64,000 bases of DNA. Source: Paenibacillus pectinilyticus (lineage in GTDB: Bacteria > Bacillota > Bacilli > Paenibacillales > NBRC-103111). Position numbers and translations under genes: made by a program. Positions 8,856-17,654 of this stretch are shown piece by piece. Below the pieces are notes generated by a model. The model had not been told where the DNA came from, made no database searches, and saw nothing but the letters and a program-made list of their open reading frames with translations. Numbering within the stretch: position 1 is the first letter of the stretch; every line of letters starts with the position of its first letter. The DNA is taken from positions 124,001 to 188,000 of the forward strand of contig NZ_LYPC01000022.1 in the NCBI RefSeq assembly GCF_001700435.1, in the 5' to 3' direction.

Positions 8856-9403
8856 TTGGACTACCGGATTACCGACCAATGGGATGAAGCGGTGTGGCTT
8901 CAAGCGGAACCCGTGTATCAGGAAGCTTTTCCCGAACATGGCAGGAAGAATCGGGCTCTGATTCGCCGAATGTTCGAACGAGGCATTTGTATGCTGCATA
9001 CGTGGCATGAAGGGGCTGAAGTGACAGCCATGGCACTTACGGCGATTACCCAAACGCCAAGGTTCTGCTCATTGACTATATTGCTGTACGTAAGGCTCAG
9101 CGCGGGAGAGGGCTTGGGCAAGCTTGCTTGCGAGATATAAGCGATTGGGCAGAGCATACGGCGGGCTGCCGTGGCATCGTGATCGAAGTAGAAGCTGAAC
9201 AGACGAAGGAAAATGCAGATCGCATTCATTTCTGGGAAAAAGCAGGATTTCATTTGACGGCTTATGTGCACACCTACATATGGGTTCCCGAAACGTACCA
9301 AGCCATGTTTCTGAGCTTTGACGATACGCAAGAGAATGACGGTAGAAAGTTATTCACTTATATTATGGATTATCATGAGAAAGCTTATCGAGGGAATAAG
9401 TAA
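8856..9403 (+). pseudogene. GNAT-family N-acetyltransferase, frameshifted
   Basis: Two overlapping frames make one GNAT protein. The first frame encodes the N-terminal part up to about 9060, then continues nonsensically to a stop at 9140. Shifting frame near 9055-9062 restores LLIDYIAVRKAQRGRGLGQA, the acetyl-CoA-binding motif A (Q/RxxGxG/A), followed by the C-terminal part ending FWEKAGF and beyond to 9403. The TTG at 8856 is the likely start: GGAGGT at 8843-8848 is its ribosome site, and the ATG at 8841 is part of that site. Either a single-base indel has inactivated the gene or the assembly has an error. The product would be about 182 residues. Confidence 0.8.
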
Positions 9404-9428
9404 AAGCCGCAAATTTTGCGGCTTTTTT
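9402..9428 (+). terminator. intrinsic terminator
   Basis: AAAAGCCGC/GCGGCTTTT stem around AAATTTT with a T7 tail, overlapping the stop codon of the GNAT gene. The symmetric A/T flanks make it usable by the convergent gene as well. Confidence 0.9.
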
Positions 9429-9455
9429 TGCAGCATACGGCTGTAAATATCTGTG

Positions 9456-10571
9456 TCAGGACTGACGCTTTGGAACTGTTTTTCTTGCTCCCGTATATTT
9501 AAATAGCAAACGTAACATCGGTGGAACCGCAAAGAAAATGAAAAATGTACGAAATAGCTGGTAGCCAGCTACAATGGATAAATTGGCGTTAATTTCGTGG
9601 GCGATAATGCCCATCTGATCCATGCCGCCTGGAGCGAGACTAAGTAAGGCTGTAGACTTTGAAACAGATTGAAGCTTAATGAAGATCATGCTAAGTCCAT
9701 AAGCGCCGATAAGAAGTAAGAGAGAGCTTCCAATTGCAAGTGAAATAGTTTGTAGTTTGTTCGTGAGTTGGCTAGGCTTCAGCATGAGCCCCACATTAAT
9801 GCCGATCATGATCTGTGCCACATTAATGAGACTAGATGGCAGGGCGGGTCCGTGTAGTCCTAGTACTTGAACGATCGCTGTTCCGAATGCAGGGCCCAAC
9901 AGATAGGCGGTGGGGAATTTTATTTTATTTCCTACTAGCGCACAGACGATACACACAGCTGCGAATACGAAAATATTCGGCATCAACTGCCCCCAGCTGG
10001 CAGAGGCGGTGACGATCGGCTGAATCGTGGAATCAACCGCTTTATGATTGCCTAATAAAGGACTGAAGACTAAGAGAGGGACACTGATGACGATCATCAT
10101 GAGCCGGATCACTTGCGTAACGGTAACAATCGTCAGATTGATCCCTTCTGTCTCCTCCGCGAGAATTACCATCTGGGTGAGTCCCCCGGGAATACTGCCT
10201 AAAAGTGCTGTTTTGTAATTGATCCCGGATACCTTGGAGACGATGTAAGCTAGTAAGGCACAAAGCAACATTAGAAGTAAGGTCATGAGCAGCATATATG
10301 GCAACTGAACCCCCATCTCATGCAGAGCCTTTCCTGTCATAGAAAGCCCAATCGTATAGCCCACGATAATGAGACCGATATTTCGAATAGAAGTAGGCCA
10401 GACGTATCGCTCTTTGGTTACATTCGAACCAATGAGTACCGCAATCATCGGACCCAGCAACCATGGGATTGGAATGTGTAATAGCTTGAATACATAGCCA
10501 CCGAGCAGGGCTGAGATAAGTGCTGTTAACATTTTGCCTAGAACATTGAACGGAACTGGTTGTCGAACCAT
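9456..10571 (-). CDS. AbrB-family membrane protein (PF05145)
   Basis: A 371-residue polytopic membrane protein with about ten hydrophobic helices and two internally similar halves. Each half carries a Gly-Pro turn and a GGL/GGM motif: IPWLLGPMIAVLIGSN ... LGSIPGGLTQMVILAEE in the first, and LLGPAFGTAIVQV ... LSLAPGGMDQMGIIAHE in the second. This inverted-duplicated pattern defines the family named after a putative ammonia monooxygenase regulator, now regarded as transporters of unknown substrate. It is not related to the AbrB transition-state regulator. GGGGTGA precedes the ATG. It stands alone. Confidence 0.8.
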   Translation of the reverse strand: MVRQPVPFNVLGKMLTALISALLGGYVFKLLHIPIPWLLGPMIAVLIGSNVTKERYVWPTSIRNIGLIIVGYTIGLSMTGKALHEMGVQLPYMLLMTLLLMLLCALLAYIVSKVSGINYKTALLGSIPGGLTQMVILAEETEGINLTIVTVTQVIRLMMIVISVPLLVFSPLLGNHKAVDSTIQPIVTASASWGQLMPNIFVFAAVCIVCALVGNKIKFPTAYLLGPAFGTAIVQVLGLHGPALPSSLINVAQIMIGINVGLMLKPSQLTNKLQTISLAIGSSLLLLIGAYGLSMIFIKLQSVSKSTALLSLAPGGMDQMGIIAHEINANLSIVAGYQLFRTFFIFFAVPPMLRLLFKYTGARKTVPKRQS

Positions 10572-10765
10572 CTCTGAGTTTCACCCCCCTTGGAAATAAC
10601 TATACGGGACACGAGTTTCATCCTGTCATTTTGCGTAGCTGATTCTAGCACATCCACTAATGGATTTCAAATTCTGTTAGAAGTGATTACCATCTGATGT
10701 CAAGTGTGATAGGGTTAGAAAATAAGCATTTCTTTGGAAGGGCATAAAGGTAAGGGGGATGAAAG

Positions 10766-11467
10766 TTGTCTAAGGAAATAATAAACGATGTTAATTATCC
10801 AATGGTTGCAATTCCGGCTGGAGAAATCGAATTAAGAGATGATCGGACTAAAAAGAGGTGGGCGGTTGCCATCCAACCGTTTCTTCTCGCTCCTTTTCCG
10901 ATAACGGTAGGAAGGTATGTTGCAACGACAGGAGATAAAGGCGATCAGAGTGATCAAAAGCCGTTGGTGAATATGTCATGGCAGGATGCCATTTCTTTTT
11001 GCAATTTGCTCTCTGAGAAAGCGGGTTTACAACCATGTTATTCGTTCAGAGGTGAAGACGACGAAGTCCAATGGGATTGGAGCGCAGACGGTTATCGACT
11101 TCCTACGGAAGCTGAGTGGCAGTATGCATGTAAAGCAGGAAGTACAGGCTATATCTATGGAGATCTAGATAAGATTGCTTGGTTTAATGCCAATTCTGGC
11201 GGTATGTCTCATGAAGTTGGACGCAAGGAACCGAATGCGTGGGGTCTCTATGACATGCTAGGTAATGTATGGGAATGGTGCTGGGATATTTACGATGAAC
11301 AAGTTTATGGATCTTACCGTGTTTTCAGAGGAGGCAGCTGGGCTGAAGAGGCGAGAGGATGCGGTTCAACATGCCGACGACGCAGTCATCCGACTTTAGC
11401 CATCGACGATCTGGGATTCAGAGTTGCACGATCAATGCCGAAGAAAGATGAGGACAATCAACCATGA
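10766..11467 (+). CDS. formylglycine-generating-enzyme-like (SUMF1 domain) protein lacking one catalytic Cys
   Basis: A 233-residue single-domain protein of the FGE-sulfatase/SUMF1 superfamily. Recognisable elements are MVAIPAGEIEL near the N-terminus, YRLPTEAEWQYACKAG, WGLYDMLGNVWEWCWD, RVFRGGSWAEEARGCG and LGFRVARS at the end. In true formylglycine-generating enzymes two cysteines follow GGS[YW] at positions 6 and 11 of that motif. Here position 6 is Glu and position 11 is Cys, so the redox pair is incomplete and sulfatase activation is unlikely. No sulfatase gene is nearby. TTG 10766 is the start (AAGGGGG 8 nt before). An upstream ATG at 10759 is out of frame. It overlaps the next gene by 4 nt (ATGA), implying translational coupling. 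Confidence 0.8.
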   Translation: MSKEIINDVNYPMVAIPAGEIELRDDRTKKRWAVAIQPFLLAPFPITVGRYVATTGDKGDQSDQKPLVNMSWQDAISFCNLLSEKAGLQPCYSFRGEDDEVQWDWSADGYRLPTEAEWQYACKAGSTGYIYGDLDKIAWFNANSGGMSHEVGRKEPNAWGLYDMLGNVWEWCWDIYDEQVYGSYRVFRGGSWAEEARGCGSTCRRRSHPTLAIDDLGFRVARSMPKKDEDNQP

Positions 11468-12129
11468 TTATACGAATGATGTATCGCGCAGAATGGCAGG
11501 AAGGCCAAGAATTAGCTGGTTTGAGAGCCTTAGAACGAAGTGAGCAAGCGAAACAAAAGGTATCACAAGGTGAGTTGATGACAGCTACCGCGTATCAGTG
11601 GAGAAACCAAGTATTTCTCTATTATGAATGCGTGGATCGGCAGCTGGACCCCGAGGAGGTGGCAGGAGCCGCAATCCCTTATCTAAAAGAATGGCCCGGT
11701 CAGTCCAAACCGCGAACTTGGATTCTTATGGTTGATGTGTTTCATTTCAATGAGCCTGCGAGCTACGAGCATTGGCTTCGTAAGCAGCCTGTGGACCGCA
11801 GAGTTGGCAGGATTGCACATTTGAAACCAGAGATGATCAGCAGCTATATCTATTATCATTATCAGCTTCAAGAGGAGCGGGCGTTCGGCGGAGAGAAATA
11901 CGAAATCATCGGCCTGCACGAAAATCTCCTCTTCGGGTATCAGGAATTTCCGAAAGTGTTGGAAGAGCCGGTTGTGCCAGGCCGCCTGAATACGAAGGGA
12001 ACACCAGAGAATTGGAACGATTCACGGATGGATCTCCATTTTCAGCCGTGGGAAGAGGATGGTTATTTGTATTTTAAACCGGTAGATCAAATATTTGCCC
12101 ATTATGTTGGAGATCAGGCACAAGGATGA
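11464..12129 (+). CDS. conserved-type hypothetical protein coupled to the SUMF1-like gene
   Basis: A 221-residue soluble protein I do not recognise. It has no signal peptide or TM segment and is rich in Trp, Tyr and Glu. The start ATG overlaps the upstream stop (ATGA), so the two products are likely made in step and may act together. Segments such as RTWILMVDVFHFNEPASYEHWL and RRVGRIAHLKPEMISSYIYYH suggest a compact alpha/beta fold, but no catalytic motif stands out. Confidence 0.65.
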   Translation: MIIRMMYRAEWQEGQELAGLRALERSEQAKQKVSQGELMTATAYQWRNQVFLYYECVDRQLDPEEVAGAAIPYLKEWPGQSKPRTWILMVDVFHFNEPASYEHWLRKQPVDRRVGRIAHLKPEMISSYIYYHYQLQEERAFGGEKYEIIGLHENLLFGYQEFPKVLEEPVVPGRLNTKGTPENWNDSRMDLHFQPWEEDGYLYFKPVDQIFAHYVGDQAQG

Positions 12130-12204
12130 TTTTTTGTTCATTATTCGATATAATAAAGAAGTAAAGAAGTCCTGATAGAGAAAAAGAAAGGCGGGCGATT
12201 TTCC

Positions 12205-12423
12205 ATGAATACTTCTGTTTATTTCATGATTTTCTCACTCATTTTAATAGTTGGGCTATTAGCTACGCTCCAAATTGGATTTTCACGCAAAAATAGGGAA
12301 GGTGATACAACCTATTTCCAGAAAACGGGGACAAAATGGGTCCGGTTGACAGCCTTATATGTCGTTTCTATTGTTGCAGGTTTGTTAGCCTTAATTGCTT
12401 TTATTCGCTATTCGGTTGAGTGA
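12205..12423 (+). CDS. small two-TM membrane protein
   Basis: A 72-residue protein with two hydrophobic helices: residues 4-25 (VYFMIFSLILIVGLLATLQIG) and about 48-68 (LYVVSIVAGLLALIAFIRY). A charged loop (SRKNREGDTTYFQKTGTKW) joins them. AAGAAAGGCGGGCG precedes the ATG and a strong terminator follows. No family is recognised. Stand-alone small membrane proteins of this kind are common in Paenibacillaceae. Confidence 0.65.
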   Translation: MNTSVYFMIFSLILIVGLLATLQIGFSRKNREGDTTYFQKTGTKWVRLTALYVVSIVAGLLALIAFIRYSVE

Positions 12424-12457
12424 TACCAAGATTAAACATATCAAACGTAATCCAAAA

Positions 12458-12500
12458 GGGATAGGTAATCAGATCATCTGATTATCCTATCCCTTTTTTT
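12458..12500. terminator. strong bidirectional terminator
   Basis: GGGATAGGTAATCAGAT pairs with ATCTGATTATCCTATCCC (17-bp stem with one bulge, minimal loop), then seven T. It separates the small membrane protein gene from the convergent MFS gene, whose stop codon abuts the T-tract. Confidence 0.92.
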
Positions 12501-13720
12501 CATGAAGCATGACCTTCATCCCGAGTAGGTTTGATGGCAAATAAAGCAAGAAGTGCGGCAAGCACGCAGGTGCCCGAAATACAATAAAACATCAGATGCG
12601 CAGATGATTTAACTAAAACGGAAGCCAATGGAGGTCCTACGGCTACGCCGATAAACCTCATAGAGCTATAAATGGAGGTGATCGTTCCGCGCTCCTCTTT
12701 AGCTATACCTTCCGTTATTAAGGCATCTAGACAAGGGAGGGTCACCCCAATACCGATCCCAGCAAGACTAATGAGTGTAATCAGCCAATAAATGGATGGA
12801 TCCTTCAGTAGTCCCGTCCATACTATGGAGCCCGTTACCAAAACGATGCCGCTAAACGTAATCCATTTCATTAAGCTTTTATTTTGACCAATTTTTCTTC
12901 CGATGAGAAAAGAGGCTAAACACAGAGCCGCTGATGGAATCGCAATGACGAATCCTTTCCAAATACCATCAATGTGATATTTCTCCTCAAGTGTATCGGA
13001 TAGATAGAAGAGGGTGCCGAATATCACGAACATACAAATACAACCTATTGCAAAGATGCCAAGTAACCAACGGCCATTTTGTTTGAAAATGAGTTTGAGC
13101 TGCTGAATAAAGTTGCCAAACGTGACCTTCTTCGCTTGCTTATCCTGCTTAGCTGGTGTCTTCACGAGGAAGGCAACTAACAACGTAGAAATCACACAGA
13201 GCAGCGGGATCGTGAGAAATGGGAGAAACCAAATCACATAGGCAAGTAAAGATCCCAGGATAGGGCTAAGTACTTTGCCTAACGTGTTCGCGGTTTCGAC
13301 GACGCCTAGGCTTTTACTGACATCACTTTCTTTTTTGAAAATATCACCGACAAGCGGCAGAACGATGGGAAATGCACCCGCTGCGCCAACGCCCTGTAAA
13401 GCCCGCCCTATCAAGATAACTGAATAGGGATGTGCCAACCACCAAGCCCCTAATCCTGAAATTAATCCCCCGATTCCTGTGATCAGTAAACTCGGAATAA
13501 TAATTTTCTTCCTGCCAAAACGATCCGATAGATATCCCGCGATGGGGATGAGTAAGATGGCGACCGCCGAGTATACGGTAATTAATAAACTGACCTGAAA
13601 CGAAGTGATCTGTAATTGATGACGGATCGCTGGGAGTACAGGAATCAGCATGGAATTTCCTAAAGTCATGATCAAAGGAATGGAAGCAATGGAGATCAAG
13701 CTCCCTTTATGTTCACTCAA
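12500..13720 (-). CDS. MFS drug-efflux-type transporter (DHA1-like, 12 TM)
   Basis: A 406-residue major facilitator with about 12 TM helices. The loop 2-3 signature reads GYLSDRFGRKKIIIPSLL (family pattern G-x-L-[AS]-D-[KR]-x-G-R-[KR]), and the helix-4/5 region has ALQGVGAAGAFPIVLPLVGD (motif C-like G-x-x-x-G-P of drug/proton antiporters is partly kept). This points to proton-coupled export of drugs or metabolites. Start is TTG at 13720 with AAGGTGA 8 nt upstream. No regulator gene flanks it. The long upstream region carries a cre-like palindrome. Confidence 0.85.
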   Translation of the reverse strand: MSEHKGSLISIASIPLIMTLGNSMLIPVLPAIRHQLQITSFQVSLLITVYSAVAILLIPIAGYLSDRFGRKKIIIPSLLITGIGGLISGLGAWWLAHPYSVILIGRALQGVGAAGAFPIVLPLVGDIFKKESDVSKSLGVVETANTLGKVLSPILGSLLAYVIWFLPFLTIPLLCVISTLLVAFLVKTPAKQDKQAKKVTFGNFIQQLKLIFKQNGRWLLGIFAIGCICMFVIFGTLFYLSDTLEEKYHIDGIWKGFVIAIPSAALCLASFLIGRKIGQNKSLMKWITFSGIVLVTGSIVWTGLLKDPSIYWLITLISLAGIGIGVTLPCLDALITEGIAKEERGTITSIYSSMRFIGVAVGPPLASVLVKSSAHLMFYCISGTCVLAALLALFAIKPTRDEGHAS

Positions 13721-14148
13721 AATGATTCACCTTGTCGTAGTCGATTAAAACCTCGGTACGCATGCACAGTTAGCAACTTGGCTTTACACCTCCTGCTGTA
13801 GTATGTCCATACATTGAAATATAATAATGAATTAATACAAGTATTTATATCAGGATTAAAGGTTTTCAAAGCGTGTAAACGTTTATTGCGTTGGCATTTG
13901 AGAAGCGGCCTATAAACTGGATAGGAATTGTATCGATCTTTGCTGCCATGTACATGAATTCCCATTTACTACAGCCTCGGAGTATGCTTTTTCGAATTTG
14001 TTACAGTATACGAGGCCGTCCGTGACATGGCAGAATGAAGGCGAGAGGAGGGAATGTCAACAAGTTCGTAAGATTTGCTTCGTGGTGTGGCAGGTTCTAG
14101 GCGCAAGAAGCAGCGAAAATAAACGATGGAAACGAGGGATTCTTGAAG
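13721..14148. other. gene-free intergenic region
   Basis: About 430 bp between the divergent MFS and beta-helix genes. I see no convincing coding frame. It holds a cre-like palindrome (13874-13887). It also holds an imperfect inverted repeat, GCCTCG...AGTAT near 13974 against ATACGAGGC near 14008, with a 20-nt loop, which could be an operator or an mRNA hairpin ahead of the secreted-protein gene. Confidence 0.5.
13874..13887. promoter_or_regulatory. cre/LacI-like palindrome
   Basis: TGTAAACGTTTATT contains the palindrome TAAACGTTTA and matches the catabolite-responsive element pattern TGNAARCGNWWWCA except for the last two bases. It lies about 155 bp before the MFS start and about 265 bp before the secreted-protein start, so the target is uncertain. 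Confidence 0.45.
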
Positions 14149-17100
14149 ATGACCACTCATATCGGAATAACTGGTAAATGGAAGAAAAGGGTTCTCAGCC
14201 TCTTAGGTGCATTAACCGTTCTACTTCCGGTACTACCGGCCACTACGGCTTTCGCAGCAACAATTAATGTAACCACGTTTGGAGCAAATGGAAGCGATAC
14301 GTCTGACGACTTAACGGCCATACAGAATGCCGTGAATTCCGCAGCGAGCGGCGATACCGTCCTATTGCCAGCGGGTACTTATTATTTGTCTGCGAACGTA
14401 AACGGCAAATCCGGCGTCAAGATCGCAGGTGCAGGACGCGACTTAACGACTGTGAAAATGACGTCCGGTTCGGCATCTACGAATTTCTTCTATTTGCATA
14501 ACGTTACAAATGCTGAAGTCTCCGATATGACACTGGACGGCAACAATAGTACGGTATTGCTGTCTGCAGTAACGTCGGAATCAGGCGATGGCAACAAAAT
14601 GCGGCACCTTAGAGTGAAAGACTTGGCCGCTTCTGCTGGATTCGGACCTTTCGCTCTCTATGCAATAGGGTCGACCAATCTTGAGATTTCCGATAATATC
14701 GTGAATAATAGCGGCGTGAATTCAGATTGGGGTGCGGGTGTCCGTGCCGGTTGGGGATCAAGCCACGCTTTAATCGAGAACAATACGATATCCAATACAG
14801 GCCGCGGCGGAATTTTCGTGAATGACGACAGTCCTTATGCGACCGTACGCGGCAATACAATTACGGGTACAGGCAAAAAGATGGAAGGTCTCGGTATCGA
14901 ATTGCACACGAATGTTGATTATTCGCTCGTAGAGAACAACAATGTCGATCATTGGATCAGTACAGTTCGCTCTAAATATATCGCGGTGCGCAACAATATC
15001 GTCAAAGCAACCGATGGTTCAGTCGGTAATATGGGGCTTGAAGTCATGGTTGACCACGGCATTACGTCTGGCAATCTGGTCGATGGGGGCCAACAGGTCG
15101 GTATGCAGCAATCGCCGGGCACTGGCTATCAGTTGTGGAACTACAACACGGTCCAAAACATCGTCATGTGGGGCATGCAGCTGCAAGGAGCGGGTACTGG
15201 ATCCACAGAGCAATATCAATATTTTTATAAAAATATATGGCAAAACGGGCCAACAGGTAATCCTGCGGCGGCATATCCCGGCTATGACGGCAATGCCGTT
15301 CGAATTCACGGCGATACGAAAAACATCGTTTTTGACAGCAATCAAATTCTTAATAACGGGCGCAAAGCCATAGAAATTACGACGGCGACTGGAACGGACC
15401 GCCTCAGTTTCATTAATAATACAATCACTGGCAACAGCGGGCCTTCGATTGATCAATATCCGTCCTCCGCGGCAGACTTAGAGTGGAGCAACAATACAGT
15501 AAGTGGCAATGGTACGAATACGCAGCTAACAAGCCGCGGGTTCAGTGATGCCAAACCGGTGGCTAATTTCACAGCACCTCTTACAGTTCAGTTAGGCGCA
15601 CCTGTGACATTCACAAATACGTCGACAGACAATGGCACCATTGTTGAGACGCTATGGGATCTCGGTGAGGGAATACCAGTTACAACGGCCAGCCCGACTT
15701 ATACGTATCTGAAAGCAGGAACCTACCATGTTATTCTCGGTGTATGGGATAATGGGGGAAGAGCGAGTGTGAAAGAGCAGACGATCACGGTGTTCTCAGG
15801 TCCGCCGGATACGACGGCACCGACGGCTCCTTCGAGCTTAACGGCACCAACGAAGTCCAACGTGACCGTTGATCTGTCCTGGTCTGCATCCTCGGATAAT
15901 GTAGCAGTCATCGGCTACGATGTGTATATGAATGGCACATTAATCGGATCAACGTCAGGTGCAACGACTTTTGCTGTTACGGGTTTGACACCTAGCACAG
16001 CCTATAGCTTTACGGTCAAAGCCAAAGATGCCGCGGGCAACGTCTCTGCAGCTAGCAACACATTGAGCGTGACGACGGATGCTGGCGATACGCAAGCACC
16101 TACGACACCGACCAACCTGACCTCACCTGCGAAGAGTGACACAAGTGTCAGCTTGTCCTGGTCTGCCTCAACGGATAATGTCGGTGTAACCGGCTACAAC
16201 ATTTACAACGGTTCTACGTTGTTAGGTTCGACAACAGGAGCGAGCGCGACATCCTATACAGCTACTGGTTTATCTACGAACACTACATTTACGTTCACGG
16301 TCAAAGCCAAAGATGCGTCCAACAATCTATCGGCGGCTAGTAATGCCGTAACGATCACAACCGATCCAGCTGCTAACTGGGTGAACTGTGCGGGTGAGAA
16401 TAACCCATGTAATTTCACGGGTACAAAACAGGTTCGTTATGGGGTTACAGGCAGTTATGTGTATGGGACATTTACCAATACCGTGATGTGCTCTAATAAC
16501 GGATTCGGCACGGATCCAGCTGTAGGTCAATACAAGACTTGCGATGTTAACTTAGCTGGCGGAAGTGGGGGAGATACGCAAGCGCCAACGGCACCAACGG
16601 GCTTATCGTCACCTTCGAAAACGACCTCAAGTGTCAGCTTGTCTTGGACAGCATCCACCGACAACGTAGGCGTGACGGGTTATGATATTTATAATGGAAG
16701 CACAATAGCAGGTTCAACAACAGGGGCAACGACCTTTACAGTAAGCGGTCTCACAGCGAATACGGCCTATACGTTCACCGTTAAAGCAAAGGACGCAGCA
16801 GGCAATGTTTCTGCCGCAAGCAGCGGACTTAACGTAACGACGAATGCCGCGGCCTCAGATACAACAGCACCGACAGCTCCAACAGGACTTGCGTCACCAT
16901 CCAAAACGGATACTAGCGTCAATCTTTCTTGGACTGCTTCGACCGATAATGTAGGCGTGACGGGTTATGATATCTACAACGGCAGCACGTTAGCTGGTTC
17001 TACAACAGGAGCAACCACCTTCACGGTAAGCGGTTTGACAGCAAGTACGGCTTATACGTTCACCGTTAAGGCGAAAGATGCCGCAGGTAATGTGTCGGCA

Positions 17101-17562
17101 GCGAGCTCCGGATTGAATGTGACGACGAATGCCGCTTCAACGTCTACTAATGGCGTGAATGGCCAATATTATGCGGGTGATTTCGGAACACTCGCGCTGA
17201 GCCGTATCGATGCCACGATTGACTTTGATTGGGGCGGCGGCAGACCGACAGAAGATGTACCAGGCGAATGGTTCTCCGCACGATGGACAGGTAAAGTACA
17301 GCCGCAGTACTCGGAGACGTACACCTTCTACACCAATACGGATGATGGCGTTCGTCTATGGGTAAACGGCCAACAATTGATTAACAATTGGGTTGCCATG
17401 AATGGGGAACTCAGTGCGACAATCACGCTCACTGCGGGTGTGAAATATGACCTCAAGATGGAATTCATTGAGAACGGTGGAAACGCGCATGCTCAGCTTT
17501 CCTGGTCAAGTGCTTCACAAGCGAAACAAGTCATTCCAACAGGGCGTTTATTTACAAACTGA
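14149..17562 (+). CDS. secreted multidomain beta-helix / PKD / FnIII / PA14 protein
   Basis: A 1137-residue extracellular protein, probably a polysaccharide-active enzyme or binder. Order: signal peptide 1-38 (cleavage near AFA-AT); a right-handed parallel beta-helix about 40-470 with many N-N-T-I turns and the pectate-lyase-like opening VTTFGANGSDTSDDLTAIQ; a PKD domain about 470-552; FnIII 1 about 554-645; FnIII 2 about 647-740; a small four-Cys module about 742-804 (NCAGENNPC ... MCSNNGFG ... KTCDVN); FnIII 3 about 809-903; FnIII 4 about 904-1000; a C-terminal PA14 domain about 1001-1137 (TDDGVRLWVNGQQLI). ATG 14149 is preferred because GAGGG lies 10 nt before it and only 4 nt before TTG 14143. 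It has no SLH or LPXTG anchor. Substrate unknown. Confidence 0.85.
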   Translation: MTTHIGITGKWKKRVLSLLGALTVLLPVLPATTAFAATINVTTFGANGSDTSDDLTAIQNAVNSAASGDTVLLPAGTYYLSANVNGKSGVKIAGAGRDLTTVKMTSGSASTNFFYLHNVTNAEVSDMTLDGNNSTVLLSAVTSESGDGNKMRHLRVKDLAASAGFGPFALYAIGSTNLEISDNIVNNSGVNSDWGAGVRAGWGSSHALIENNTISNTGRGGIFVNDDSPYATVRGNTITGTGKKMEGLGIELHTNVDYSLVENNNVDHWISTVRSKYIAVRNNIVKATDGSVGNMGLEVMVDHGITSGNLVDGGQQVGMQQSPGTGYQLWNYNTVQNIVMWGMQLQGAGTGSTEQYQYFYKNIWQNGPTGNPAAAYPGYDGNAVRIHGDTKNIVFDSNQILNNGRKAIEITTATGTDRLSFINNTITGNSGPSIDQYPSSAADLEWSNNTVSGNGTNTQLTSRGFSDAKPVANFTAPLTVQLGAPVTFTNTSTDNGTIVETLWDLGEGIPVTTASPTYTYLKAGTYHVILGVWDNGGRASVKEQTITVFSGPPDTTAPTAPSSLTAPTKSNVTVDLSWSASSDNVAVIGYDVYMNGTLIGSTSGATTFAVTGLTPSTAYSFTVKAKDAAGNVSAASNTLSVTTDAGDTQAPTTPTNLTSPAKSDTSVSLSWSASTDNVGVTGYNIYNGSTLLGSTTGASATSYTATGLSTNTTFTFTVKAKDASNNLSAASNAVTITTDPAANWVNCAGENNPCNFTGTKQVRYGVTGSYVYGTFTNTVMCSNNGFGTDPAVGQYKTCDVNLAGGSGGDTQAPTAPTGLSSPSKTTSSVSLSWTASTDNVGVTGYDIYNGSTIAGSTTGATTFTVSGLTANTAYTFTVKAKDAAGNVSAASSGLNVTTNAAASDTTAPTAPTGLASPSKTDTSVNLSWTASTDNVGVTGYDIYNGSTLAGSTTGATTFTVSGLTASTAYTFTVKAKDAAGNVSAASSGLNVTTNAASTSTNGVNGQYYAGDFGTLALSRIDATIDFDWGGGRPTEDVPGEWFSARWTGKVQPQYSETYTFYTNTDDGVRLWVNGQQLINNWVAMNGELSATITLTAGVKYDLKMEFIENGGNAHAQLSWSSASQAKQVIPTGRLFTN

Positions 17563-17599
17563 GAATAAGTAATGTGGTAAGGCAGCTAATTAAGTAAAT

Positions 17600-17646
17600 A
17601 AAAAGCTTAGTCTACAGGCCAAAAGGCCACACAGACTAAGCTTTTT
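17600..17646. terminator. bidirectional intrinsic terminator
   Basis: AAAAAGCTTAGTCT pairs with AGACTAAGCTTTTT, with an inner GGCC-AAAA-GGCC stem. Shared by the beta-helix protein gene and the convergent mreB-like gene. Confidence 0.92.
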
Positions 17647-17654
17647 GTGTTGAA

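Noticed and set aside
9456-10571. AbrB transition-state DNA-binding regulator
   Set aside because: The protein is a polytopic membrane protein of PF05145. Only the name is shared.
10766-11467. Formylglycine-generating enzyme that activates a sulfatase
   Set aside because: One of the two catalytic cysteines is Glu and no sulfatase gene is present in the window.
13717-13965. 82-codon minus-strand frame before the MFS gene
   Set aside because: Basic, low-complexity product without a ribosome site, located in the promoter region.
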